NCBI GenBank assembly: GCA_913020245.1
Contig: CAJWAD010000008.1
Location: forward strand, 1-62,347
DNA length: 62,347 nucleotides
Direction of reading: 5' to 3'
DNA from: an uncultured Oleiphilus sp.
GTDB taxonomy: Bacteria; Pseudomonadota; Gammaproteobacteria; Pseudomonadales; Oleiphilaceae
Shown here: positions 1-9,752 of the stretch, piece by piece
How positions within the stretch are numbered: position 1 is the first letter of the stretch
Layout of the letters: each line of letters begins with the position of its first letter
Program-made: the position numbers and the translations under genes
The notes under the pieces: generated by a model
Database searches by the model: none
Seen by the model: the letters and a program-made list of their open reading frames with translations, nothing else
What the model was told of the DNA's origin: nothing

Positions 1-2
1 AT

Positions 3-284
3 ATCGACTTACAAGCCGTTTTTGAACCCCTTGGGGCACTCGCCATTTTATTAGCTGTCGTCATCGGATTCGTTCCGAGCTGCGGCCCTCAAATTGTAAC
101 GACAACACTTTATGTTAACGGTTTGATTCCTTTATCAGCGCAATTGGCCAATGCAATAAGTAACGATGGCGATGCCTTATTCCCTGCTCTGGCATTGGCA
201 CCTGAGGCCGCATTAAAAGCAACAGCTTTTAGCGCAATCCCAGCACTTTTTATTGGTTACATTGCATTTAATTTGGGTTGGTAA
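3..284 (+). CDS. Putative 10-TM metal exporter (ArsP_2 / putative manganese transporter family), 3' end only
   Basis: The frame is open from the window edge to TAA at 282-284 and gives about 93 C-terminal residues. The fragment has two hydrophobic helices, the motif GFVPSCGPQIVTTT and the stretch SNDGDALFPALALAP. I recognise these as conserved in the polytopic inner-membrane family labelled putative 10TM heavy-metal exporter or putative manganese transporter. The substrate is inferred from the family name only. The start and most of the protein lie outside the window. A Fur-like site follows 105 bases downstream, before the next ORF. Confidence 0.7.
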   Translation: MDLQAVFEPLGALAILLAVVIGFVPSCGPQIVTTTLYVNGLIPLSAQLANAISNDGDALFPALALAPEAALKATAFSAIPALFIGYIAFNLGW

Positions 285-388
285 TCGGATTTTCCAACTA
301 TAAAAGACCCTTGATTAAAATTTGTTGTCATTCGCGATCAATTTTTACAAACAACGTAACGAGATAGAAAAAACAATCGCTTTTAAAT

Positions 389-407
389 AATAATGCTTAT
401 CATTTTG
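389..407. promoter_or_regulatory. Fur-box-like operator
   Basis: AATAATGCTTATCATTTTG matches the 19-bp Fur consensus (GATAATGATAATCATTATC) at 14 of 19 positions by eye and keeps the dyad. A -10-like TATTTT lies at 412-417, so bound repressor would cover the promoter of the ORF starting at 440/452. Iron or manganese control is inferred. Confidence 0.5.
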
Positions 408-439
408 GTCGTATTTTACCAGTCACATTATCAAATGAT

Positions 440-817
440 ATGGAAAGCCCAATGACTCCACATACAACCGCTTACTTTGAGCAGCTGGATGCGTTTAAAC
501 GCGAGCTAGAACATACAAATACCCGTTTAACGTTAAGTGCGATACGATTTCGAAGTAAGCATGTAGGGGCGACGACAATCGAAGTTTTTGTTGAAGCCGT
601 GCGATCACTGGCCAACGTATTTGAAAAGCAGTTTTCTGATAAAGACCCTCTAGACGTATTATTCTGGGGGCGAAATAAACTGCAGTTCGAGTACAAAAAT
701 CAGAATAGGAGCGAAGTGTTCCGAGCTTGGTGTCGAAAGGCAACTCAGCGCCTTGAAAGCGATATTCAACTTCGCTGTGACTCATTCGGGGCGGGCAAAG
801 TAGTTGCTCTCGTGTAA
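440..817 (+). CDS. Hypothetical soluble protein behind a Fur-like site
   Basis: I do not recognise this 125-residue protein. It has no signal peptide or membrane helix. It is rich in charged and aromatic residues and carries two cysteines (in RAWCRKA and LRCDSF). Two starts are possible: ATG at 440, and ATG at 452, which has GGAAAG just upstream. The second gives MTPHTTAYF. The frame is covered on the other strand by shadow ORFs, but the Fur-like site and promoter-like elements directly upstream favour this strand. It could be a small iron-responsive protein; that rests only on the upstream site. Confidence 0.5.
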   Translation: MESPMTPHTTAYFEQLDAFKRELEHTNTRLTLSAIRFRSKHVGATTIEVFVEAVRSLANVFEKQFSDKDPLDVLFWGRNKLQFEYKNQNRSEVFRAWCRKATQRLESDIQLRCDSFGAGKVVALV

Positions 818-866
818 GACACCGCTTATTAATGGTCAACTCTCCGGCTCGAAAAGCAGCATAAAA

Positions 867-897
867 TTGTCATGCTTAGCGAGGAAGCCTGTATACT
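867..897 (+). promoter_or_regulatory. Candidate sigma70 promoter of trmA
   Basis: TTGTCA at 867-872 and TATACT at 892-897 are separated by 19 bases, slightly longer than ideal. They lie 37 bases upstream of the trmA start codon. Confidence 0.45.
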
Positions 898-933
898 TTC
901 GCCCCAACGCTCAGTATCTATCTAACACGACAC

Positions 934-2040
934 ATGACAACACAACACATATACCCCGAACATTATCACGCAGAACTTGAAGAAAAGGCTCAACTTCTTA
1001 TAAACCAATTCGGCAACTTTAAACTGCCGCCTCTCCAAGTATTCGAATCACCTGAAACGCATTATCGTATGCGTGCAGAGTTCAAAATATGGCATGAGGA
1101 TAATACGGTTCATTATGCGATGTTCAGAGCGGGCGAGTATAAAAAGCCCTATAAAATTGAAGACTTTCCTGTTGCCAGTGTTCAAATAAATGAACTTATG
1201 GAAGCGTTGCTCAAAGCACTAAATCAATCGCAATTATTAAAAAATCGGCTATTTCAAGCTGAGTTTTTAAATACCCTGACGCATGAGATGGTCATAACAC
1301 TCATTTATCACACACCCCTCTCGGATGAGTGGGAACTTGAGGCAAAACAACTGGCGAAAAGCTTAGGGGTGTCAATCGTTGGACGCAGTCGTAAACAAAA
1401 ACGCATTATCGGTCGAGATTTTGTTGAAGAAACTTTGCATGTACAAGGGCGCGATTATCACTACCAACAAGTAGAGGCTAGCTTCACGCAACCCAACGCG
1501 AAAGTATGCGAAAAAATGCTTTCTTGGGCACTAGATTGTGCGGAGGAAGGCGACCGCGACATGCTGGAGCTTTATTGTGGTAACGGTAACTTTACCATTC
1601 CGCTATCAACAAAATTTAGGCGGGTTGTCGCAACTGAAGTTTCTAAAACCTCTGTTAATTCTGCACACTACAATCTAGAAAAAAATGGGATTGATAACGT
1701 CAACGTTATTCGCATGTCTAGTGAAGAGTTTGCCGAAGCAATGGATGGCGTCAGGAATTTTCGTCGTCTAGCCAACTTGGACCTAGAGACGTACGATTTT
1801 TCCACTGTGCTTGTCGATCCACCGCGAGCCGGCTTGGATGATCATACGGTTAACATTGTTTCGCGCTTTGAGCGCATCATATACATTTCATGCAATCCAA
1901 ATACCCTAGAGCATAATTTAGCAATGCTTGCGAAGACGCATGATATTTCAAAATTCGCTCTTTTTGATCAATTTCCATACACACAGCATGTTGAATGCGG
2001 CGTATTGCTTACGAGTAAAACTGACAACATACGAGGATAA
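934..2040 (+). CDS. trmA: tRNA (uracil-5-)-methyltransferase TrmA
   Basis: Makes 5-methyluridine at position 54 of the tRNA T-loop using S-adenosylmethionine; a cytosolic enzyme. At 368 residues it is almost the same length as the E. coli enzyme (366). The SAM-binding loop LELYCGNGNF is at residues 211-220, the conserved DPPRAG at 295-300, the catalytic nucleophile Cys320 in YISCNPNTL, and the general-base glutamate in QHVECGV (Glu354). The N-terminal part lacks the TRAM domain and Fe-S cysteines of RlmD-type relatives, which supports TrmA. It is monocistronic with its own promoter. All catalytic residues are present. Confidence 0.96.
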   Translation: MTTQHIYPEHYHAELEEKAQLLINQFGNFKLPPLQVFESPETHYRMRAEFKIWHEDNTVHYAMFRAGEYKKPYKIEDFPVASVQINELMEALLKALNQSQLLKNRLFQAEFLNTLTHEMVITLIYHTPLSDEWELEAKQLAKSLGVSIVGRSRKQKRIIGRDFVEETLHVQGRDYHYQQVEASFTQPNAKVCEKMLSWALDCAEEGDRDMLELYCGNGNFTIPLSTKFRRVVATEVSKTSVNSAHYNLEKNGIDNVNVIRMSSEEFAEAMDGVRNFRRLANLDLETYDFSTVLVDPPRAGLDDHTVNIVSRFERIIYISCNPNTLEHNLAMLAKTHDISKFALFDQFPYTQHVECGVLLTSKTDNIRG

Positions 2041-2226
2041 GCAGTTTTATGAAGCCAACCGACATGGTTATCGTTTATCTTGACTAATTACCGATGAAGT
2101 AAACGAAAATAATCGAATAAAACATGAACGCGATCAATATTAAGTAAACGACACTTTGTAACCACTAACAACCAACCAGATGTTTGAGTCGAGAAAGAAG
2201 AAAGATATGGATAGCCTTTTAACTCG

Positions 2227-2691
2227 TCACAATAAGCCTAGTCGTTTTAGTATGCCTGCTTTGGTTTGAGGTCCCATTAACCAGGAATGAAACTCACCCT
2301 CAGGATTCACAATAAGCGTTGCGGGTAACCCATTGGGCGCTTCTTGCTCAAACAAAGTTTCTGGTGCCACCAATAACATATCAAGCTCTAATTGAAGCTT
2401 TTCCGCCTGTTCTGCCAATGCTTCATTCTGCTTGCCATCAAAGTTATATGCCAGCACGGTTACACGTGCATCTTTATCCAGCGCGTTTAATTCGGGAATC
2501 TCTTCGACACAAGGCTTGCACCATATTGCCCAATAATTAATAAGTAGCCATTGCCCAGCGTAAGCATCGAGTGCTTTATTCGACCCATCCGAAAATTGAA
2601 GCACCGGCCTACTGCATGCAGACAAACCCAGAAAACTGATCAAAAACGCCGCGAGCAGCGTATATTTAAGCGTCTGTAGCACTGCGTTCAT
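2227..2691 (-). CDS. TlpA/ResA-like thioredoxin-fold lipoprotein
   Basis: A predicted periplasm-facing thiol-disulfide oxidoreductase of 154 residues. Residues 1-26 form a lipoprotein signal ending in the lipobox GLSAC, with Cys26 as the lipid-attached residue. The thioredoxin fold carries the active site WCKPC at residues 57-61 and a cis-proline region (NGLPATLIV). Family members reduce disulfides during cytochrome c maturation or protect periplasmic thiols; the partner here is unknown. It diverges from arsC-wrbA-DUF2069, so it sits beside redox genes but is transcribed the other way. Confidence 0.88.
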   Translation of the reverse strand: MNAVLQTLKYTLLAAFLISFLGLSACSRPVLQFSDGSNKALDAYAGQWLLINYWAIWCKPCVEEIPELNALDKDARVTVLAYNFDGKQNEALAEQAEKLQLELDMLLVAPETLFEQEAPNGLPATLIVNPEGEFHSWLMGPQTKAGILKRLGLL

Positions 2692-2802
2692 GGTACGCCC
2701 TGTATCCTTTTTAAATTAATGGTTAAAACAGTGTTTACGCCACATAAACGATAACAAACTGATAAACTGCGACGATCACTGCATTGGCCTGAGACCTTAA
2801 AC

Positions 2803-3751
<949 letters not shown>

Positions 3752-3792
3752 ATTAAATATAACTTATAACCCAACTAGCAGTGAGAGACACC

Positions 3793-4176
3793 ATGACTAC
3801 CGAACTTTTGGTTGCGAAAAGCCACCGAGCAAGTGTAATAACCATAATTAGTTACCTTGCACTGATTATTTGCTTAGGCATCAGTACCTGGCTAAATAAG
3901 CTTCCCGAACAAACCTCCGTTATCCTGGTATTAGTGATAAAGTTCGGCCCGCTTTTAATTGTCTTACCGGGTATGTTGAAAAAATCTTTACGGGCTTATG
4001 TTTGGCTCTGCTTTATCGTATTATTTTATTTCACACGCGCAGTTGTTGACAGCTTTCTCACCGAAGGTGCGAGTCTCGATCTACTCATTACAGTATTAAC
4101 GGTTGTCTTATTTACGGCGGCAATGATGTTCGTGAAATGGGAAAAAGCACAAGGTAAAAGCCTTTATCGCCAATAA
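3793..4176 (+). CDS. DUF2069 inner-membrane protein
   Basis: A small polytopic membrane protein of 127 residues with about four hydrophobic helices and a basic C-terminal tail (WEKAQGKSLYRQ). It matches the DUF2069 family, whose function is not known. An upstream in-frame GTG exists at 3781, but the GTGAGAG there works better as the ribosome-binding site for ATG 3793. It follows wrbA closely and is probably in the same transcript. Confidence 0.8.
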   Translation: MTTELLVAKSHRASVITIISYLALIICLGISTWLNKLPEQTSVILVLVIKFGPLLIVLPGMLKKSLRAYVWLCFIVLFYFTRAVVDSFLTEGASLDLLITVLTVVLFTAAMMFVKWEKAQGKSLYRQ

Positions 4177-4241
4177 AACTGAACCGCAAAATAAACCGCT
4201 TTAACAGCTAACGTTTATTGCCAAGCAAAAGGAGCCTACGA

Positions 4242-6002
4242 TTGTCTGTATCGCGAGTACTGTCGTTTAATGATTTTTTAATTCAACTAGAGCAAGATGG
4301 TCGTTTTACTGCACAAACAGCAGAGCAACTTCGCAGCACGCCCAAAGGCGCTAAACAGGCTAAACAACACCCACTAGAAACCATCGCCGATGCGCGCATC
4401 CAAGACACGAAAACAAATAAAAATTTGGACATGGACGCACTGCTCAACTGGCTTAGCGAGTGGAGCAAACAAGATGTTTTTGTAATTGATCCACTTAAAA
4501 TAGATTCATTGAAAACAGCCAAGGTCATGTCCTTTGCCTTTGCACAACGCCACGAAATTCTGGCCGTTGAAGTCAATGACGATGCCGTGGTTATCGCATG
4601 CGCGCAGCCATTCAATACAGGCTGGGAAGCTGACCTTGCTCATGTATTAAAGAAAGATATCAAGCGTGTCGTTGCTCACCCTGATGAAATTCGTCGCTTC
4701 ACCATAGAATTTTATGAGCTGGCGCAGTCGGTAATGAAAGCTGGGCTAGAAACTGACCCCAACGCCCAGAGTCAAAACTTTGAACAAATGTTGGAGTTAG
4801 GTCAGCATGCAAACCCTGATGCAAATGATCAACACATCATTAATATTGTTGATTGGTTATTACAATATGCATTTGAGCAGCGAGCCAGCGATATTCATAT
4901 CGAGCCACGTCGAGAAATCGTACAAATGCGCTTTCGTATTGATGGCATTCTGCATTCGGTCTATCAATTTCCGGCAAAGGTGGGGTTAGCAGTCACCAGC
5001 CGGCTCAAAATTCTTGGCCGTTTAAACGTCGCTGAAAAACGTAAGCCACAAGATGGCCGTCTTAAAACTAAGAATAAGTTAGATAAAGAAATTGAACTTC
5101 GCTTATCCACGCTACCCACCGCCTTTGGTGAAAAATTGGTCATGCGTATTTTTGATCCCCAAGTGATGCAGTCAAGTTTTTCTGACCTGGGTTTTAGCCA
5201 AGAGGATATGAAACGCTGGCAGGAAATGATTGGCCATCCGCATGGGATTATTTTGGTGACAGGCCCGACCGGCTCGGGTAAAACCACGTCGCTTTATACC
5301 ACCTTAAAAGAGCTGGCGACCCCCGAAGTAAACATCAGCACGGTTGAAGACCCCATCGAAATGGTAGAGCCCGCGTTCAACCAAATGCAGGTGCAACAGA
5401 CGATCGATCTAGGCTTTGCAGAGGGCTTACGCGCGCTCATGCGACAAGACCCAGATATCATTATGATCGGGGAAATTCGCGATCTAGAAACCGCCGAAAT
5501 GGCCGTACAAGCGGCGCTCACCGGTCACTTAGTCTTGTCTACATTGCATACTAATGACGCACCGAGCAGCATTAGCCGTCTAATCGAGCTAGGCATTCCA
5601 CCCTATTTAATCCGTGCAACTGTGGTCGGCGTAATGGCACAACGTTTGGTGAGAACCCTATGCCCGAGTTGTAAAATTCCCGCTGCCGTGACACCCGAAG
5701 ATTGGCAAATGATCACGCACCCCTGGCGTACAGGCGAGCCGACCAATACTTGTGAACCTGTTGGATGCTTAGCGTGTCGTGATACCGGTTATAAGGGGCG
5801 TGCGGGGGTTTACGAAATTATGCCGCTTAGCGAAAGTTTAAAAGAGATGATTCAGGAGAATGGCAGTATCTCAAACTTGCGTAAGCAAGCCATTAAAGAA
5901 GGCATGCACTCACTGCGCTTGAGTGGGGCCACGAAAATCGCAAATGGCCTCACCACTATTGAGGAAGTATTACGCGTCACCCCTGCCAGTCTCAATAAGT
6001 GA
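4242..6002 (+). CDS. GspE/PilB-type secretion ATPase, solitary
   Basis: A hexameric ATPase of the type II secretion / type IV pilus assembly class, 586 residues from TTG 4242. That start has AAAAGGAG at 4227-4234. An in-frame TTG at 4218 lacks such a site. The N-terminal region is MshEN-like. The core has RASDIHIEP, Walker A GPTGSGKTT (residues 341-349), the Asp box STVEDPIE, Walker B DPDIIMIGEIRD and the His box LSTLHTND. A zinc tetracysteine (Cys474/477/509/512) follows. No gsp or pil genes are adjacent. It could serve a secretion or pilus system encoded elsewhere. Confidence 0.9.
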   Translation: MSVSRVLSFNDFLIQLEQDGRFTAQTAEQLRSTPKGAKQAKQHPLETIADARIQDTKTNKNLDMDALLNWLSEWSKQDVFVIDPLKIDSLKTAKVMSFAFAQRHEILAVEVNDDAVVIACAQPFNTGWEADLAHVLKKDIKRVVAHPDEIRRFTIEFYELAQSVMKAGLETDPNAQSQNFEQMLELGQHANPDANDQHIINIVDWLLQYAFEQRASDIHIEPRREIVQMRFRIDGILHSVYQFPAKVGLAVTSRLKILGRLNVAEKRKPQDGRLKTKNKLDKEIELRLSTLPTAFGEKLVMRIFDPQVMQSSFSDLGFSQEDMKRWQEMIGHPHGIILVTGPTGSGKTTSLYTTLKELATPEVNISTVEDPIEMVEPAFNQMQVQQTIDLGFAEGLRALMRQDPDIIMIGEIRDLETAEMAVQAALTGHLVLSTLHTNDAPSSISRLIELGIPPYLIRATVVGVMAQRLVRTLCPSCKIPAAVTPEDWQMITHPWRTGEPTNTCEPVGCLACRDTGYKGRAGVYEIMPLSESLKEMIQENGSISNLRKQAIKEGMHSLRLSGATKIANGLTTIEEVLRVTPASLNK

Positions 6003-6147
6003 ACAGTCTGTTTCAGGCCTAAGGCTGAAAAGCACTTGCTCACACTGGCTTGCACCCCTTAACCTTCAGCACCACAACGTGCTTAATCGGGTTACTACTA
6101 GGCACTCAAAATACGTTTTTATGAAGCACAAGTAAGGAGATATTTAC

Positions 6148-6957
6148 ATGCGCAGCAGGTACTTAAACGCCAACCCATTCAAACTAACGATAGTGGCAAT
6201 GATTTTGGTAATTGTTTCATTTACCGCTTTTGCTGAATCGCCTGAGGAGAAAGGCCTTGCGATTGCGATTGAGGCAGATAAACGTAATACGGGTTGGCAA
6301 GATAGTCGCTCAGACATGACTATGATATTGCGCAATAAACAAGGCCAAGAAAGTAAGCGGATACTGCGTATCAAAAGCTTGGAAGTGCCAGATGACGGCG
6401 ACAAAGGGATTACCATTTTTAACGAACCCAAAGATGTACGCGGCACGGCATTACTCACTTTTTCCCACAAAACTGAATCAGATGATCAATGGCTATTTTT
6501 ACCTAAGCTAAAACGCGTCAAACGTATCGCCTCGAAAAACAAATCTGGACCGTTCATGGGAAGTGAATTTGCTTTCGAGGATCTAAGTTCACAGGAAGTT
6601 GAAAAATACACTTATAAGTATATTCAAGATGAGCCCTGCGCAGACATGACATGTTTTCTAGTCGAACGTTATCCAACCGATAAATACTCAGGCTATACCA
6701 GTCAAAAAGCATGGATTGACCAATCAGAATATCGTGTAGTTAAAATAGAGTTTTACGACCGTAAAAAAGCCTTACTTAAAACACTCGAATCGTCTGATTT
6801 CAGCCAATACCTTGATAAATATTGGCGCCCAAATCTTATGCAGATGGTGAATCATCAAACTGGGAAGAGTACTGATTTACTGCTTTCAAATTATGAGTTT
6901 CAAGTTGGCCTGAAAGACAGTGACTTCACTAAAAACAGCTTAAAGCGCGCTAAATAA
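6148..6957 (+). CDS. LolA-like outer-membrane lipoprotein-sorting family protein
   Basis: A predicted periplasmic protein of 269 residues with a signal peptide cleaved after SFTAFA. The body contains DMTMILRNKQGQ, GTALLTFSHK, QWLFLPKLKRVKRI and GSEFAFEDLSS, typical of the LolA_like (PF17131) family. Relatives often sit beside RND/MMPL exporters and are thought to carry lipids or hydrophobic cargo across the periplasm. No such exporter is adjacent here, so the cargo is unknown. SD AAGGAG lies at 6134-6139. Confidence 0.82.
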   Translation: MRSRYLNANPFKLTIVAMILVIVSFTAFAESPEEKGLAIAIEADKRNTGWQDSRSDMTMILRNKQGQESKRILRIKSLEVPDDGDKGITIFNEPKDVRGTALLTFSHKTESDDQWLFLPKLKRVKRIASKNKSGPFMGSEFAFEDLSSQEVEKYTYKYIQDEPCADMTCFLVERYPTDKYSGYTSQKAWIDQSEYRVVKIEFYDRKKALLKTLESSDFSQYLDKYWRPNLMQMVNHQTGKSTDLLLSNYEFQVGLKDSDFTKNSLKRAK

Positions 6958-7082
6958 GCCATTTATAAAAAGTCACTCCGCCTGCGTTGCATAGACTTTG
7001 GCCTGATCAGCACAAAGAGGCTACGACAAACGTTTGTTTTTCCGTTAGCATGACGGTGCTATTCTGAGGTAAGCGAACATAT

Positions 7083-7727
7083 ATGGAAGCCCCCTATTCA
7101 CCGCGTGAAGAATTTCTTAATACGCTGACCCATGCCATCGGCTCGGCCCTGAGCCTTTTAGGCATGCTACTGCTGTTAGTCTATGCGGCGCCGCAAGATG
7201 ATAACTGGCGCACCGTAAGTTTTACTATTTACGGCCTTTGCCTATTCGCTCTTTATTTTGCGTCGACGCTTTATCATGGCACCCAAGAACCAAGGCGAAA
7301 AGCCTTGTTTAAAACGCTCGATCATTGCGCGATTTACCTAATTATCGCAGGGTCTTATACTCCGTTTTTATTAATTACCATGCGCGAAGGCGCCGGTTGG
7401 CCGCTGTTCATCGTTATCTGGGCGATCGCTGTTATCGGCATCGTTTTAAAACTCATCTTTAAACAACGCTTTCGCAAAGTACGTGTCGCGACGTATGTTA
7501 TTATGGGATGGCTAATTGCATTTGCGAGCGAGGATCTAACGAATGCATTGCCAGAAAGTGGCCTATACCTTCTCATTGCAAGCGGGCTTATTTACACAAT
7601 AGGTGTCGTATTCTATTTGGGGCACCGTATTCCATTCAATCATGCAATTTGGCATATATTTGTGCTGGCAGGCAGCGCATTGCATTATGGTTCCGTGTTC
7701 TATTATGTGCTGCCTAAAAGTGTATAA
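7083..7727 (+). CDS. trhA: Hemolysin III / PAQR family membrane protein (TrhA)
   Basis: 214 residues with seven predicted helices, the usual length. Conserved features are EEFLNTLTHAIG near the N-terminus, STLYHGTQ, DHCAIYLIIAGSYTPF, and the C-terminal histidines in HAIWHIFVLAGSALHY. These form the metal-binding cluster of the PAQR superfamily. E. coli YqfA/TrhA affects membrane energetics; the name hemolysin III is historical. It is a single gene. An AT-rich perfect palindrome lies 29 bases after its stop. Confidence 0.9.
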   Translation: MEAPYSPREEFLNTLTHAIGSALSLLGMLLLLVYAAPQDDNWRTVSFTIYGLCLFALYFASTLYHGTQEPRRKALFKTLDHCAIYLIIAGSYTPFLLITMREGAGWPLFIVIWAIAVIGIVLKLIFKQRFRKVRVATYVIMGWLIAFASEDLTNALPESGLYLLIASGLIYTIGVVFYLGHRIPFNHAIWHIFVLAGSALHYGSVFYYVLPKSV

Positions 7728-7755
7728 CGCCGCCTCATACTCGCTATGTGTAACG

Positions 7756-7785
7756 GTATAAACTAGACCTAAATCTAGTTTATAC
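7756..7785. repeat. Perfect AT-rich inverted repeat (12-bp arms)
   Basis: GTATAAACTAGA is followed by a six-base loop and then its exact complement TCTAGTTTATAC. It lacks the GC stem and T-run of a standard intrinsic terminator. It lies between trhA and the aminotransferase, so it may be a transcript-end hairpin or an operator. Confidence 0.7.
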
Positions 7786-7994
7786 CTAACAACTTTACCA
7801 TCATGGATGACATTTAATAATGGCTTGCGATGCCAAGAAAAGACATCGTGCGCCGTTCATTTGACGCGAAAGATTACCTGCAATTAGAGCGTTCGCGACA
7901 CAATTCACTTTAAAGTGAAAATTAACCGCTAAACTTAACGATCGACACATTATTTATCGTTTTTATTCTAATAATTGATACATCAGGACAACAC

Positions 7995-9182
7995 ATGCAA
8001 TCATTTAATCCGCCTTCTAGAATTCTTATGGGGCCCGGTCCATCGGACGTTGCGCCGCGCGTATTAGAGGCGCTTGCACGCCCTACGATTGGCCATTTAG
8101 ACCCTGCGTTTGTGTCTTTGATGGACGAGATCAAATCACTTCTGCAATACGTTTTTCAAACCGAAAACCGGCTCACTATTCCTGTTTCTGCGCCCGGCTC
8201 TGCCGGCATGGAAACCTGCTTTATGAATCTGGTACAACCGGGTGACAAAGTACTGGTATGCATAAACGGCGTGTTCGGCGGCAGAATGAGAGAAGTGGCA
8301 AAACGCGCAGGCGGGGTTATTACGTCCGTGGAAAACGAATGGGGTGAAGCGGTCGATGTGGGCGCAGTAGAAAAAGCCTTGCAACAAGATCCGGATATTA
8401 AATTTCTGGCCTTTGTTCATGCCGAGACGTCGACAGGTGTGCGTTCAGACGCGCGAGCACTGTGCAACTTAGCAAAACAGTATGACTGCCTATGCATTGT
8501 CGATGCTGTTACCTCTCTTGCAGGCGTTGAACTTCGGGTAGATGAGTGGGGCATTGACGCGATTTATTCAGGCACGCAAAAGTGTCTGTCTTGTGTACCT
8601 GGCATTTCGCCGGTGAGCTTTAGCGAGCGCGCTGTTGAGCTAATCCAAGCACGCGAGCACTTAAATTTCTCGTGGTTTCTAGACTTAAAACTGGTAATGG
8701 ATTACTGGGGCAATGGCGATACGAAAGCCAAACGCGCCTACCACCACACGGCACCAGTCAATAGTTTGTATGCGCTTCACGAATCCTTGCTAATGGTTAA
8801 AGAAGAAGGCTTAGAAGAAGCTTGGGCGAGGCATGCGCAGCATCATAAAGCCTTGGTGGCAGGACTAGAAAGCCTCGGAATAAAAATGCTCGTAGATCAA
8901 GATATTCGTCTACCAGAGCTTAATACTATCGCTATTCCTGAGGGCATCGATGATGCGGCTGTACGAACGGATCTTCTTAAACAATTTGATTTGGAGATTG
9001 GTGCCGGTTTAGGTAAATTCGCAGGCAACGCTTGGCGTATTGGGCTAATGGGTAGTGCCTGTACGCGAAGCAATGTTGATGCGTGTATCGCTGCACTCGC
9101 TGCGGTCTTAAACCAGCATGGATACGCTTGTGACGGTGACGCCGCCGCAGTGGCCATTGAAAACGCCTATAGCGATGCCTGA
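7995..9182 (+). CDS. Alanine/serine-glyoxylate aminotransferase-like PLP enzyme
   Basis: A class V fold-type I aminotransferase of 395 residues. Visible are the N-terminal MGPGPSDVAPRVLEA, APGSAGMET in the cofactor pocket, IVDAVTS (Asp170 facing the pyridine nitrogen) and SGTQKCLSC with Lys196 as the Schiff-base lysine. Closest family roles are alanine- or serine-glyoxylate transamination and (S)-ureidoglycine-glyoxylate transamination. The sequence alone does not separate them. A racemase of the allantoin/hydantoin family lies 2 kb away, which makes the ureidoglycine option worth testing. Transcription is separate, from an AT-rich 267-base leader. Confidence 0.85.
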   Translation: MQSFNPPSRILMGPGPSDVAPRVLEALARPTIGHLDPAFVSLMDEIKSLLQYVFQTENRLTIPVSAPGSAGMETCFMNLVQPGDKVLVCINGVFGGRMREVAKRAGGVITSVENEWGEAVDVGAVEKALQQDPDIKFLAFVHAETSTGVRSDARALCNLAKQYDCLCIVDAVTSLAGVELRVDEWGIDAIYSGTQKCLSCVPGISPVSFSERAVELIQAREHLNFSWFLDLKLVMDYWGNGDTKAKRAYHHTAPVNSLYALHESLLMVKEEGLEEAWARHAQHHKALVAGLESLGIKMLVDQDIRLPELNTIAIPEGIDDAAVRTDLLKQFDLEIGAGLGKFAGNAWRIGLMGSACTRSNVDACIAALAAVLNQHGYACDGDAAAVAIENAYSDA

Positions 9183-9290
9183 AAGCTTGCGAGACCCTGA
9201 AAAGCATTTATAAGACGAGGTTGAATCAGCTCATGGACGAGCAGAAAAAGGGGGCAATGAATCGCCACAAACATAGGAGGTTAGAAGTGA

Positions 9291-9752
9291 ATGCCTAAAA
9301 ATTTATTGATTGTAGCGCATCAACCATCACCCAATACCACACGCTTGGCTGAGGCGCTCCTTCAATGCTGCAAGGCTTCTGCACCTCACCTTGGCGTGAA
9401 CATGAAAACGCCTTTCGAAACAAACCCTAAAGATGTGCTTGCTTGCGATGCAATTATCCTGTTTACCACGGAAAATCTCGCCTACATGAGCGGCGCACTG
9501 AAAGATTTTTTTGACCGTTGTTACTACCCCGTTCTCGAACAAAAACAGGGGCTTCCCTGTTGCGCGATAATTCGCGCCGGACACGACGGGACGGGCACGC
9601 AAACAGCACTTCAAACGATATTGAAAGGCCTGCGATGGCGCTGGGTACAAGCGCCCCTTATTCTGCGAGGTACCTACCAAACACAATTTATAAAAGAAAT
9701 TGAAACACTTGGGGCTGCAATGGCCATTGCGCTAGATGAAGGTATGATCTAA
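9291..9752 (+). CDS. Flavodoxin-like NAD(P)H-dependent reductase
   Basis: A small flavoprotein fold of 153 residues. LIVAHQPSPNTTRLAEAL is the FMN phosphate-binding region and CDAIILFTTENLAYMSGALKDF the second loop. The substrate is unknown. The start ATG 9291 has AGGAGG at 9275-9280. Its stop overlaps the stop of the convergent DUF6482 gene (TAA at 9750-9752 against the complement of TAG at 9749-9751), so the two transcripts converge with no spacer. Confidence 0.8.
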   Translation: MPKNLLIVAHQPSPNTTRLAEALLQCCKASAPHLGVNMKTPFETNPKDVLACDAIILFTTENLAYMSGALKDFFDRCYYPVLEQKQGLPCCAIIRAGHDGTGTQTALQTILKGLRWRWVQAPLILRGTYQTQFIKEIETLGAAMAIALDEGMI

